64,000 nucleotides of DNA from DATFWC01 sp963777755 (GTDB taxonomy: Bacteria > Pseudomonadota > Alphaproteobacteria > Rhizobiales > Xanthobacteraceae): contig CAVZSC010000005.1 of NCBI GenBank assembly GCA_963777755.1, forward strand, positions 246,039 through 310,038. The letters run 5' to 3'. Of the stretch, positions 34,786 through 43,713 are shown piece by piece. The notes below the pieces were generated by a model that made no database searches, was not told the DNA's origin, and worked only from the letters and a program-made list of their open reading frames with translations. Made by a program: the position numbers and the translations under genes. Position 1 is the first letter of the stretch. Every line of letters starts with the position of its first letter.

Positions 34786-35511
34786 TCACAGCGTCTCGGC
34801 GAAGAAGTCGCGCATCAGCATATAGGACTTGCGGCAGAGCTTCTCGTCGTAGCGCGTCGCGTCGGCATTGGCGGTCGGATCGCAGAACGAATGGACGGCG
34901 CCGCCGAACATCATCACCTGCCAGTCGACCTTCGCTTTGGTGAGCTCCTCCTCGAACGCGTCCATCATCGGCTTGGGCGTCACCGGATCGGCCGAGCCGT
35001 GAATTGCCAGCACCCGGCCCTTGATGTTGCACGGCGTGCCGGGCACGACCGGATTGGGATTGGTGACGTGGAACACGACGACCGCCTTGAAATCGGCGCC
35101 GGCGCGCGCTTGCTCGAGCGTGAAGCCGCCGCCCGCGCAATAGCCGATCGCCACCGTCTTCGCCGGATCGACGAGGCCGAGCTTGTTCGCCTCGGCAAAC
35201 AACGCGTCAGAGGCCCTGGCCCCGCAGGCGATGGTGAAGGCGAGGTCCTGGTGCACGGCACGCATGCCCGCCGCCAATTGCTCCCTGGTCTTCGGCTTGT
35301 CGCCGTAGCCGGTGCCGAACATGTCCGCCATCAGCACCACATAGTCCTTTGCGGCGACGGTGCGGGCCTGCGCGATGGTGTCGGCGCACACGCCCTTCCA
35401 GTCGGGTTGCATGAAGACCACAGGGCGCTCCCCCTTCACGCCGTCGTCGTAGACGATCATACCCTCGAACGACCTGCCATCGACCTGATACGCCACCGTC
35501 TTCTCCGCCAT
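34786..35511 (-). CDS. Dienelactone hydrolase family protein
   Basis: This 241-residue cytoplasmic alpha/beta hydrolase belongs to the dienelactone hydrolase family. The nucleophile elbow IGYCAGGGF carries Cys, as in true dienelactone hydrolases. The acid is in IHGSADPVTP and the His in GGAVHSFCDP, so the Cys-His-Asp triad is complete. Family members open lactone rings in chloroaromatic degradation, but many are general esterases. GAGAGCACG lies before the ATG at 35511; longer open sequence upstream overlaps the promoter region of the divergent antiporter gene. Confidence 0.87.
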   Translation of the reverse strand: MAEKTVAYQVDGRSFEGMIVYDDGVKGERPVVFMQPDWKGVCADTIAQARTVAAKDYVVLMADMFGTGYGDKPKTREQLAAGMRAVHQDLAFTIACGARASDALFAEANKLGLVDPAKTVAIGYCAGGGFTLEQARAGADFKAVVVFHVTNPNPVVPGTPCNIKGRVLAIHGSADPVTPKPMMDAFEEELTKAKVDWQVMMFGGAVHSFCDPTANADATRYDEKLCRKSYMLMRDFFAETL

Positions 35512-35594
35512 CGTGCTCTCCCGTCGTTCCTGGTCCGATGATACTAGGCTAAGGCTAGAGTTTAGAGATCGTAGGAACGAAAGGAAGAGGCCGA

Positions 35595-36674
35595 ATGGCA
35601 ACGGGGCGGACGCCGTGGTGGGCTTGGGGCTGGCCGGCGCTGGCCTGGGCGATCCTGGTGGTGACGACCCTCGCCGGCACCGGCGGGACGATGGCCGGGG
35701 CGGCGGGAGCGGCGCTCATCGCCGCCGTGTTTGCGGCCGTATATCACGCGGAGGTCGTGGCATACCGGATCGGAGAGCCGTTCGGCACACTCGTGCTCGC
35801 CGTCGCGGTCACCGTCATCGAGGTGGCGCTGATCGTCTCGGTCATGATTGCCGGGGGAGCCGACAAGGCCGGGCTCGCGCGCGACACGGTGTTCGCCGCC
35901 GTCATGATCGTCTGCAACGGCATCGTCGGCCTGTGCCTGCTCCTCGGCGGCGTGCGGCATCACGTGCAGGGTTTCCAGGTCGAGGGAGCGAACGCCGCGC
36001 TGGCCGTGCTGGCCGCGCTCACGATCCTCACGCTCGTCGTGCCCAACGTCACGACCACCACGCCCGGTCCAGAATTCAGCACGCCCCAGCTCGTCTTCGC
36101 CGGCGTGGTCTCGCTGGTGCTGTACGGCTCGTTCGTCTTCGTCCAGACCGTGCGGCACCGCGACTATTTTCTCCCGCTCGAAGCCGGAGACGGGGAGACC
36201 CACGCGGCGCCGCCCTCCAGGACGACGGCGCTGGTCAGCGCCGGCCTGCTGCTCGTCACTCTGGTCGCCGTCGTCGGCCTGGCCAAAGCCCTCACCCCGA
36301 CCCTGGAGGTGGGCGTGGCCTGGCTCAATGCGCCGAAAGCCGTCGTCGGAACCGTGATCGCCGGGCTGGTCCTGTTGCCCGAGGCGCTGGCGGCGCTGCG
36401 GGCAGCCCGCGCCAACCGGTTGCAGACCAGCCTGAACCTGGCGTTGGGGTCGGCCCTCGCCAGCATCGGCCTGACGATCCCGGCGGTCGCCATCGTTTCG
36501 ATCGTGCTCGGGTGGCCGCTCGAGCTCGGGCTGGGCACAAAGGATGAGGTGCTGCTTGCCCTGACGCTGTTCGTGGGCGTCGTCACGTTGGGGACCGGGC
36601 GGACCACCGTGCTTCAGGGGATCGTGCACCTGGTCATATTCGCCGCGTTCCTGTTCCTGGCGGTGGTGCCGTGA
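35595..36674 (+). CDS. Ca2+/H+ (cation/proton) antiporter, ChaA-like
   Basis: This 359-residue inner-membrane protein has about 11 membrane segments. Both alpha-repeats of the CaCA superfamily are visible: GEPFGTLVLAVAVTVIEVAL (about 57-76) and LLPEALAALRAARANRLQTS with LALGSALASIGLTIPAVAI. Each contains the conserved Glu (VIEVALI and LPEALAA) used for ion binding. The N-terminal region WAILVVTTLAGTGGTMAG is hydrophobic. It exports Ca2+ or Na+ in exchange for protons. The gene starts 84 bases from the divergent dienelactone hydrolase, with GGAAGAGG at its binding site. Confidence 0.88.
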   Translation: MATGRTPWWAWGWPALAWAILVVTTLAGTGGTMAGAAGAALIAAVFAAVYHAEVVAYRIGEPFGTLVLAVAVTVIEVALIVSVMIAGGADKAGLARDTVFAAVMIVCNGIVGLCLLLGGVRHHVQGFQVEGANAALAVLAALTILTLVVPNVTTTTPGPEFSTPQLVFAGVVSLVLYGSFVFVQTVRHRDYFLPLEAGDGETHAAPPSRTTALVSAGLLLVTLVAVVGLAKALTPTLEVGVAWLNAPKAVVGTVIAGLVLLPEALAALRAARANRLQTSLNLALGSALASIGLTIPAVAIVSIVLGWPLELGLGTKDEVLLALTLFVGVVTLGTGRTTVLQGIVHLVIFAAFLFLAVVP

Positions 36675-36695
36675 GGCTTGGAGCGGGGTGCCTCG

Positions 36696-37673
36696 TTATT
36701 CCGGCTTGATGTTGGCGGCCCGGATCACCTTGCTCCATTTCTCGGTTTCTTCCGCGATGAGCCGCCCGAAATCGGCAGGCGGGCCGACGAGCGCCATGCC
36801 GCCGAGGTCGGCCAGCCGCGCCTTGATTTTCGGATCGGCGAGGGCGGCGTTGATTTCGGCGTTGAGCTTCTCGACGATCGCGGCGGGCGTGCTCTTCGGC
36901 GCGCCGATGCCCCACCAGTTGCTCGCCTCGTAGCCCGGCACGAATTCGGCGACCGTCGGCACGTCCGGCAGCGCATCCGAGCGCATCGCCGTGGTGACGG
37001 CGAGCACGCGCAGCTTGTCGGCCTTGATATATTCGATGGACGAGGCCACCGCGTTGAACAGCACCTGTACCTGCCCGGCAATGAGATCGGTCAAGGCCGG
37101 CGCGGCGCCGCGATAGGGCACGTGCACCATCTGCACGCCGGTCAGCAGCCGGAACAGCTCGCCGGAGATATGGCCCGAGGATCCGGTGCCGGCGGAGCCC
37201 ATGTTGACCTTGCCGGGATTGGCCTTGGCATAGGCGATGAACTCGGGGACCGTCCGCGCCGGAACCGACGGGTTCACGCCCAGGACGTTCGGCACGCGGA
37301 TGATGCCGGCGACCGGCACGATGTCGCGGAGAAAATCGAAACTGAGCTTGTCGTAAAGGCTCGGGTTGATCGCCGCCCCGGGGTTGACCAGGAGGAGCGT
37401 GTGGCCATCCGGGCTTGCCGTCGCGACGGCCTCGGTCGCCAGATTACCGCCGGCGCCCGGCCGGTTCTCGACCACGAACGACTGGCCGAGCCGCTCGGAG
37501 AGCCATTGCGCCATCAGCCGCGCGCTGATGTCGGCCGCGCCGCCCGCCGCAAAGCCGACGATGATGCGGACCGGCCGCGTCGGGTAGGCCTGCGCGCGTG
37601 CGGTGCGGGCCAGGGCCGCAAACACGGGAATGCTTGCAGCCGCATGAAGGAAGCACCGACGCGAAGGCTTCAT
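36696..37673 (-). CDS. Bug family (TctC-type) periplasmic solute-binding protein
   Basis: This 325-residue protein has a signal peptide (CFLHAAASIPVFAALARTAR, cleavage near AQA). The Bug fold includes IIVGFAAGGAADISARLMAQ, VVENRPGAGGNLATEAVATA, PDGHTLLLVNPGAAINPSLY and MVHVPYRGAAPALTDLIAGQ. It is 9 bases upstream of nothing on its own strand, but the amidohydrolase at 37683-38690 ends just before it on the same strand, so the two form an operon (amidohydrolase then Bug). The binding protein may therefore capture the amidohydrolase's substrate, perhaps an aromatic acid; this is inference. Confidence 0.9.
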   Translation of the reverse strand: MKPSRRCFLHAAASIPVFAALARTARAQAYPTRPVRIIVGFAAGGAADISARLMAQWLSERLGQSFVVENRPGAGGNLATEAVATASPDGHTLLLVNPGAAINPSLYDKLSFDFLRDIVPVAGIIRVPNVLGVNPSVPARTVPEFIAYAKANPGKVNMGSAGTGSSGHISGELFRLLTGVQMVHVPYRGAAPALTDLIAGQVQVLFNAVASSIEYIKADKLRVLAVTTAMRSDALPDVPTVAEFVPGYEASNWWGIGAPKSTPAAIVEKLNAEINAALADPKIKARLADLGGMALVGPPADFGRLIAEETEKWSKVIRAANIKPE

Positions 37674-37682
37674 GGCGCGTCC

Positions 37683-38690
37683 TCACAATTGGAAAAACGA
37701 CACGGCGTTACGGTAGCAGATCTTCTCCTTGTCCGACGCCGGGATATCGAGCGAATCGATCACCGCCATGGTGGAGCGGATGTAGCCGGCGCCGCCCTCG
37801 GGGCCGAACGGCGCGTCCGACGCGAACAGGACGTGATCGACGCCGTAGAACTCGAGCCCGCACACAGTGCCGGCGCGGCCGCCGCACAGCGCGGTGTCGC
37901 CATAGAACTGCTTGAAGCAGTCGATCAGCGGCTTGCCGAGGCTCGGCAGGACATGGCTGTAGTCCTCGCCCGACGTGCGGCTGCCCAGCGTCGCCCAGCC
38001 GGTCTCCATGCGGGCATCGAAGAAGGGGATCATCGCGCCCAGGTGGTGCGCCATCACTTTGAGCTCGGGAAAGCGTGTCATGACGCCGGAGAAGATCAGC
38101 CGCGCCATGGTGGCGCTGGTCTCGTAAGGCCAGCCGAAGATCGTCCAGATCTCGTAACGCGAGCGGCTCTCGGCGGGAAAATCCGGAACGTCCGGCTTGC
38201 GCGCCGGATGCAGCAGGATCGGCTTGCCGGATTTCGCCGCCACCTCGAAGATCGGCAGGAAACGCGGCTCGTCCAGGCAGGCGCCGTTCACGTTGGTGTG
38301 GAGCTGCAGCCCATTGGCATTGCCGTGGATGAGGATGCGCTCGGCTTCCTTCACGGCGGCGTCGGGGACGTCCATCGGCAGCGCCCCGACCCAGCCGGCG
38401 AACCGGTCCGGATGGCGTGCCACCAGCTCGGCGAGGCCGTCGTTGGCGACGCGCGCGAATTCCGGCGTCTTGTCGGGGCCGACCATCCCATCGAGCGGCG
38501 GCAGGCCGAGCGAGAGGACCTGCGTGTAGTCTTCGAACGGATCCATCATGCGAAAGCGTGCATCGAGGTCATGCACCGTGCGCACGGCCTGCATGCGCTT
38601 GCCCACGTCGGTGGTGCCGCCGGCGGTCTCCGACATCAGGCGGAACAGGCCGGGCGGGAAGAAGTGACAGAACGCATCGATGTGACGCAT
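37683..38690 (-). CDS. Amidohydrolase-2 family protein (ACMSD/gamma-resorcylate decarboxylase-like)
   Basis: This 335-residue TIM-barrel enzyme resembles the ACMSD decarboxylase branch. MRHIDAFCHFFPPGLFRLMS has a truncated HxH motif (one His kept, at FCHFF). GKPILLHPARKPD gives the next His, ELKVMAHHLGAMIPFFDARM a His pair, and HVLFASDAPFGPEGG the metal-binding Asp. Relatives decarboxylate aminomuconate semialdehyde or hydroxybenzoates, or hydrate them. The ATG at 38690 fits the family start; upstream open sequence overlaps the ligD tail. The Bug gene follows 9 bases downstream, which supports aromatic-acid uptake and decarboxylation. Confidence 0.82.
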   Translation of the reverse strand: MRHIDAFCHFFPPGLFRLMSETAGGTTDVGKRMQAVRTVHDLDARFRMMDPFEDYTQVLSLGLPPLDGMVGPDKTPEFARVANDGLAELVARHPDRFAGWVGALPMDVPDAAVKEAERILIHGNANGLQLHTNVNGACLDEPRFLPIFEVAAKSGKPILLHPARKPDVPDFPAESRSRYEIWTIFGWPYETSATMARLIFSGVMTRFPELKVMAHHLGAMIPFFDARMETGWATLGSRTSGEDYSHVLPSLGKPLIDCFKQFYGDTALCGGRAGTVCGLEFYGVDHVLFASDAPFGPEGGAGYIRSTMAVIDSLDIPASDKEKICYRNAVSFFQL

Positions 38691-38803
38691 GAAGATGGTG
38701 CTCCGGTTGGGCGCGCGCGGACGGGCGCCCATGATGCGCGGCGCGGCGGACGATGCAAGCTCCCACAGGCCGCGGAGCAACGATCGCAATGGGCAGAGGC
38801 TTG

Positions 38804-41359
38804 TTACGAGTGGGGAATGCGCTGGCGGAGCTTGAAGAAATCGACCCACGGATCGCGCCTGAGCACGGCCAGCCGGTGGCGCACATTGGCGACGGTGAAA
38901 TGATCGGAGCGCAAGCCCTCCGACAGCTCGTCCCAGTCGAGCGGCGTCGACACCGAGGCCTGCGGCAGCGCGCGGGTCGAGTAGGCGGCGACCGCAGTGG
39001 CGCCGCGACCGTTGCGCAGGTAGTCGATGAAGATGCGCCCGCGGCGGTAGCGCTTGGTAGCGACGGCGAGATAGCGGTCGGGCCGCGCGCGCGCCATCGC
39101 CTCGGCGAACGACTGGGTGAAGGCCTTGGCGGCGTCCCAGCCGAGCGTGGGCTCGACCGGCGCCACCACATGGAGGCCCTTGCCACCCGAGGTCTTGACG
39201 AAGCTTCTCAAGCCGAGACGACCCAGGCGCTCGCGCACGTCCTGCGCGGCTTCGATCACCGCGCGCCAGGACACGTCCTCACCCGGATCGAGGTCGAAGA
39301 TCAGGCGGTCCGGCTCATCCATCCGATCGGCGCGCGAGCCCCACGGGTGGATCTCGACCGTGCCGGCCTGCACCAGGTTCAACAGGCCCGCGAGGTCGTC
39401 GATGACCAGCATCGGCTCCGTCTCGCCGACATCGACCCGACGCACGCTCTCGTCGAGGCCGGCCCAGGGATGCTTGGCGAAGAAGCCCTTCTGGTCGACG
39501 CCGGACGGCGAGCGCAACAGGCTCAGCACGCGCCCCCCAACATGCGGGAGGATCCATGCGGCAACGTCCGCGTAGTAGTCGGCCAATCCCTGCTTGGTGA
39601 TGCCGGGTTGTGGCCACAGGATGCGCTCCGGATGGGTCAGCTTCACGGCAGGCGCGTGGACCTCGGCAACTGTCCGCTCCCCTTTGCTCCCTCGCTTGCG
39701 GGGGATTGCACGCTGCGGCGTTTCCAGGCCGATTTCATCGGCTTCCTTGTCTTCGCGCAGACCCTTGAACGAGGCCTGCCGGATCAGTCCGTCGCGCGTC
39801 CAGTCGCGGAACTCGACCTCGCAGACGAGCCGCGGCTCCGTCCACACCACGCCCTTTTCGGCTCCGGCCGGTAGCGGCTTCTTGAGCAGCGGCTTGTTCG
39901 ACCGCATCGCCTCCAGCGTGGCATAGAGCGAGTGTGCCTGCGCAGTCGACCAGCCGGTGCCGACCCGGCCCGCATAGAGAAGCGCGCCGTCCGCCCGATA
40001 GCCGATGAGCAATGCACCGATCGAACGGCTGGCGGCGGTCGACACCGTGTAGCCGATGATCACGAATTCCTGCGCGGCACGGCATTTCGCCTTGAGCCAA
40101 TGCTCGCCGCGGCCGGAGCGGTAGGGCGTATCCGCGCGCTTGGAAATGATGCCTTCGAGGCCGAGGCGCCCGGCATGCTCCAGCACCACGGGCCCATCGG
40201 TCGTGAGGTGCTCGGTGAAGCAGACCGGCGAGTCCGCCGGAAGCGCGGCGAGCGCCTGCTGCAGCAGAGTCTTGCGATCGATGAGCGCCGCACGGGTGAG
40301 GTCGAACCCTTCGCAGTAGAGCAGATCGAACGCGAAATAGCGCAGCCGGTCCTGCCGCCCCGCCTCCAGGTCGGCCTGGAGATTGTTCAGGCTCGACATG
40401 CCGCTGGCGTCCTGGACCACGACTTCACCGTCGATCAGCGCGGAGCCGAGATCGAGCCCGGCGAGCGCCTCGGCGACGCCGGCGAAGCGCTCCGTCCAGT
40501 CGAGCCCCTTGCGCGTGAGCAGCCGGATCGTGCGCCCGTCGATGCGCGCCTGGATGCGATAGCCGTCGTGCTTGATCTCGTGGATCCATTGCGGGCCGCT
40601 CGGCGGCTTGTCGCACGGTGAGGCCAGGCACGGCTCGACGAAGGTCGGCAGCAGGCCTTTGCGCGCGCCGCCGATTGCGCCGACATCGGGGAGAGCGATC
40701 CTGCGCCGGCGTGCCGCGCTCGTCCGCACCGAATGGTCGGCGCGCAGGTCCCCGAGCGCGGCGAGCTCCTCGTTGGTGCGTCCGCTCACCTGCGAGGTCA
40801 TCTCCTGGTCGGTGATCTCCGGTTCGCCCGGACGGCGGGCGAACACGTCCTCGGCCTTGATCAGGAGCCACGGCTCGGTCTTTTCCCCGGCGCGCGGCCG
40901 CATGCGCACGAGGTGCCACACGCCCTTGAGCCGCGCTCCGTCGAGCGCGAACGCCAAGTGACCTTTGGCGAGCCCCTTGTGCGGATCGCCCTCGGCGAGC
41001 CAGTGCCCGCGGTCCCAGATGATCATCGAGCCGCCGCCGTACTCGTCTTTCGGGATGTTGCCTTCGAAATCCAGATAGGCGACCGGATGGTCCTCGGTGC
41101 GCACCGCAAGCCGCTTTTCGCCGAGCGTCAGACTCGGCCCCTTCGTCACCGCCCAGCTTTTCAAGACGCCGTCCAGCTCGAGCCGCAGGTCGTAGTGCAG
41201 GCGGCGCGCCGCATGCCGCTGCACGACGAACTGTCCGGCAGCCGCAGCGCCGGGCGCCGGCGCAGGCTCCGGCGTACGGGCGAAGTCGCGCTTGCGCGCG
41301 TAATCGGCGAGCGGCGGCTTGCGATTTTTCGTGCTCTTGCCTCTCTCGCGCGGGGCCAT
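38804..41359 (-). CDS. ligD: LigD: NHEJ ATP-dependent DNA ligase/polymerase/phosphoesterase
   Basis: This 851-residue protein has three modules in the order phosphoesterase, ligase, polymerase. Residues about 30-190 are the 3'-phosphoesterase (GQFVVQRHAARRLHYDLRLE, DEYGGGSMIIWDRG). Residues about 240-530 are the ATP ligase, with EIKHDGYRIQARI carrying the adenylated Lys and ALIDGEVVVQD plus GLEGIISKRADTPYRSGRG as later motifs. Residues about 575-845 are the archaeo-eukaryotic primase-like polymerase (LTHPERILWPQPGITKQGLA, LIFDLDPGEDVSW with the catalytic DxD, and TSGGKGLHVVAP). It repairs double-strand breaks with Ku. ATG 41359 is preferred to an in-frame GTG at 41389. Confidence 0.96.
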   Translation of the reverse strand: MAPRERGKSTKNRKPPLADYARKRDFARTPEPAPAPGAAAAGQFVVQRHAARRLHYDLRLELDGVLKSWAVTKGPSLTLGEKRLAVRTEDHPVAYLDFEGNIPKDEYGGGSMIIWDRGHWLAEGDPHKGLAKGHLAFALDGARLKGVWHLVRMRPRAGEKTEPWLLIKAEDVFARRPGEPEITDQEMTSQVSGRTNEELAALGDLRADHSVRTSAARRRRIALPDVGAIGGARKGLLPTFVEPCLASPCDKPPSGPQWIHEIKHDGYRIQARIDGRTIRLLTRKGLDWTERFAGVAEALAGLDLGSALIDGEVVVQDASGMSSLNNLQADLEAGRQDRLRYFAFDLLYCEGFDLTRAALIDRKTLLQQALAALPADSPVCFTEHLTTDGPVVLEHAGRLGLEGIISKRADTPYRSGRGEHWLKAKCRAAQEFVIIGYTVSTAASRSIGALLIGYRADGALLYAGRVGTGWSTAQAHSLYATLEAMRSNKPLLKKPLPAGAEKGVVWTEPRLVCEVEFRDWTRDGLIRQASFKGLREDKEADEIGLETPQRAIPRKRGSKGERTVAEVHAPAVKLTHPERILWPQPGITKQGLADYYADVAAWILPHVGGRVLSLLRSPSGVDQKGFFAKHPWAGLDESVRRVDVGETEPMLVIDDLAGLLNLVQAGTVEIHPWGSRADRMDEPDRLIFDLDPGEDVSWRAVIEAAQDVRERLGRLGLRSFVKTSGGKGLHVVAPVEPTLGWDAAKAFTQSFAEAMARARPDRYLAVATKRYRRGRIFIDYLRNGRGATAVAAYSTRALPQASVSTPLDWDELSEGLRSDHFTVANVRHRLAVLRRDPWVDFFKLRQRIPHS

Positions 41360-41384
41360 GGCAATCTTCTCATGCCCAGCTACC

Positions 41385-41501
41385 GTCACCCTGAGGCGCG
41401 CTCTGCTCTCTTCGAGCGGAGCGCCTCGAAGGACGACGGCCCGGGCCGTGCACCCTTCGAGGCTTGGCGCACGAAGGGTGCGCCGAGCGCCTCAGGATGA
41501 C
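41385..41501. repeat. Palindromic intergenic repeat (REP/MITE-like)
   Basis: The ends GTCACCCTGAGGCGC (41385-41399) and GCGCCTCAGGATGAC (41487-41501) are inverted copies with one mismatch. Inside, CACCCTTCGAGG and CGAAGGGTG make another inverted pair around a short loop. The core also has GGCCCGGGCC. Such CCTGAGG/CCTTCGAGG palindromes are dispersed between genes in Bradyrhizobium-type genomes. It sits between ligD and the BRCT-TPR gene and could fold as RNA on either strand. Confidence 0.7.
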
Positions 41502-41536
41502 GGGGGAAAGGGAATAACTACTCGCTTGCATCAGCG

Positions 41537-42653
41537 TCACGAACCAGAGCCGGCGAGCTGGATCTCGCAGAATTTCAAGGCGCGCCGCGCGCGCGCGGCC
41601 CATGGCGAGGCGGAGTTGACCTTGAGGTAGCGCCGCCACCACTCCGCCGCCTCGGCGTGCCGTTCCAGCCGCTGGAGCAGGAGCCCCATGTTGAACATGG
41701 CGTCGGCGTAGGCCGGATCGGCGGCGAACGCGCGCTCGAGGCAGCCGATCGCCTCGACTGCGCGGCCCTGATCGTCGAGCGCGTCGGCGAGATTGTACCA
41801 GGCGGGCGCGAATTCGGGGTCGGCCTTCGCGGCGGCCCGATATGCCGCTTCCGCCTCGAGGTTGCGCCCGCTCGCCCGCAGCACGTTGCCGAGGTTGAAC
41901 GGCGCCGCTGCGTCGTCGGGATCCATCTTCATCGCGCGCCGATAAAGCCGCTCGGCCGTTTCGGCATCCCCCTGCTCTTCCGCGCCTTGCGCCTGGGCGA
42001 ACGCCGCATCGGCATCGTCGGCCGCAGTCTCGACGTCGAGCACGAACTGCCCGGTCTTGTCGGTCCGCCCCGTCATCTGCTCGACCAGCAGCCGGTCGGA
42101 GGAACTCAGGGAACAGCTTGACGTTCGACAGCCGCGCGTCGGGCAGCCACTTGCGGATGTCGTGCAGGCTCCGCGTGATCGCCGACAGGTTGGTTCCGGC
42201 CGCCAGCAATCCGGCGACCTGGCGGGCCGCCGCCAGATCGCGAAATCCATAATGGTCGTTGCGCGCCTCGATCAGGCCGAACATCGCGAGCTGCCCGACG
42301 ACCTCCGGCGGCAACTTGCTGAGCGCGGCGAGCTGCGCGGCCGTATAGGTCTTCGCCTGCTCTTCCGGAACGCTGCGGCCGAGCCACTCGAGGAACTCGC
42401 GCTCGCTCGCAATCGGAATTCCGTAGGAGCGCGCCTGGGCCAGGCTGTTGGACGGGCGACCGTCGTCGAGCAGGGGCCAGCCGAGCTCGCCGACCACCAG
42501 AACGCCGGTTTCCTTGGTCACTCCTTCGCGCGGCTTTCCGCCATGCCGGCGCACCAGGGCGAACGCCTCCGCCCGTTTCATCGAGGCGAGCCGCCCCGTG
42601 AAGGCGACGACGCCTTCGAGCGATGCTGAGCGGGCTTCGGCCTCTTTCGTCAG
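41537..42653 (-). pseudogene. BRCT-domain/TPR protein of the Ku locus, with one frameshift
   Basis: Two frames form one protein of about 370 residues. The first encodes a BRCT domain (LEGVVAFTGRLASMKRAEAF, GVLVVGELGWPLLDDGRPSN) and a MerR-like HTH segment (YGFRDLAAARQVAGLLAAGT, ITRSLHDIRKWLPDA). After KLFP a one-base slip at 42101-42113 is needed to enter the second frame, SSDRLLVEQMTGRTDKTGQF and three or more TPRs (RLYRRAMKMDPDDAAAPFNL and others). The BRCT core begins upstream of the first in-frame ATG (42581). A CTG at 42653 overlaps the Ku stop (cTGA) and has GAGGAAG eight bases upstream, so it may be the start. Similar genes sit beside ku in relatives. It may be decayed or carry a sequencing error. 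Confidence 0.65.
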
Positions 42654-43501
42654 CGTGCCGTCTTCCTCTTGGCCGCAGCAGGCGCCCGCGCCTTGGTGCT
42701 GGCGGCCGCCGGCTTCTTCTTGGTTTCAGCGCCGATGCTGGCGCGCAGCGCATCCATCAGGTTGATCACGCGCTGCGGCGCGGCCTCGGCCTTCTTCGGC
42801 TCGATCATCGTCCCGGCCTGCTTGGCGCGCAACATGTCCACCAGCGCAGTCTCGTAGTGGTCCTCGAAGGCCGACGGGTCGAAATGGGTCGCCTTGCTGT
42901 CGACGATGTGCGAGGCGAGATCCTTCATCTCGGCCGGCAGCTTGAGGTCGGGCACGTCCTCGAAATAGGCGGCGTGGTCGCGCACCTCGTAAGGGTATTT
43001 CAGGGTCACCGCAAGCAGGCCCTTGTCGAACGCCTCGAGCATGATGACGTGCTCGCGCCGCGTCAGCACGATGCGGCCGAGCGCGACCATCTTCTTGTCG
43101 CGGATGGTGTCGCGGATGACCGCGAATGCCTCCTGGCCGACCTGGTCGGTGGGCGCGATGTAGTAGGTGCTGTCGAGGTAGCGATCGTCGATCTCGGCGC
43201 GCGGCACGAAGCTCATGATGTCGACCGTGTGCGTGCTCTCGATCTGGATCTTCTCGATCTCCTCGTCCTCGACCTGGAGATACTGGTTCTTGCCGATCTC
43301 GTAGCCGCGGCCGACGTCCTCGCGCTCGACCGGCTCGCCGGTCTCGGAATCGACGAGCTGCTGCTTGAGCCGGTTGCCGGTCTTCTTGTTGATCCGATTG
43401 AACGAGACCCGCTCGGAGCTCGACGATGCCGGGTAGAGCGCGATTGGGCATGAAACCAGGGATAGTTTCAGGTAGCCCTTCCAATAGGCCCGAGGTGCCA
43501 T
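42650..43501 (-). CDS. ku: Ku protein (non-homologous end joining)
   Basis: This 283-residue bacterial Ku has the bridge-and-barrel core: MAPRAYWKGYLKLSLVSCPI, VSFNRINKKTGNRLKQQLVD, EDVGRGYEIGKNQYLQVEDE and YLDSTYYIAPTDQVGQEAFA. The C-terminal tail is Lys/Ala-rich (ETKKKPAAASTKARAPAAAK), a feature that aids DNA threading and LigD recruitment. It binds double-strand ends as a homodimer. It leads a minus-strand locus: ku, BRCT-TPR gene, repeat, ligD. Only one ku is present here, although Hyphomicrobiales often carry several. Confidence 0.96.
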   Translation of the reverse strand: MAPRAYWKGYLKLSLVSCPIALYPASSSSERVSFNRINKKTGNRLKQQLVDSETGEPVEREDVGRGYEIGKNQYLQVEDEEIEKIQIESTHTVDIMSFVPRAEIDDRYLDSTYYIAPTDQVGQEAFAVIRDTIRDKKMVALGRIVLTRREHVIMLEAFDKGLLAVTLKYPYEVRDHAAYFEDVPDLKLPAEMKDLASHIVDSKATHFDPSAFEDHYETALVDMLRAKQAGTMIEPKKAEAAPQRVINLMDALRASIGAETKKKPAAASTKARAPAAAKRKTAR

Positions 43502-43553
43502 CGATCACTCCTGACGCAACGCTGCCGCGACCGACGGCAGCATAGCGGAATGG

Positions 43554-43584
43554 AAAAGCCCGGTCGAATCAACGACCTCGGGCT
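43554..43584 (-). terminator. Probable intrinsic terminator downstream of the cyclase gene
   Basis: Read on the minus strand, AGCCC and GGTCG pair with CGACC and GGGCT around the loop TTGATT, with a two-base bulge, and TTTT follows directly. It lies between the stop of the cyclase gene (43714) and the start of ku (43501), in the right orientation to end the cyclase transcript. Confidence 0.55.
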
Positions 43585-43713
43585 CGTTTCGCGACGCACG
43601 AACGGGGCGTATCGGCGCGAGCCGCCACGTTGGCGCGCGGCTCGGTACAGTCGGCGATGATGGTTAATTCCAGGTAATCGGCGGCGGCGTACCTGATGGC
43701 GAACATGGCGAGC

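Noticed and set aside
36678..38903. A plus-strand open frame of about 740 codons covering the Bug and amidohydrolase genes
   Set aside because: It is antisense to two well-supported minus-strand genes and has random His/Arg/Asp-rich composition and no family similarity.
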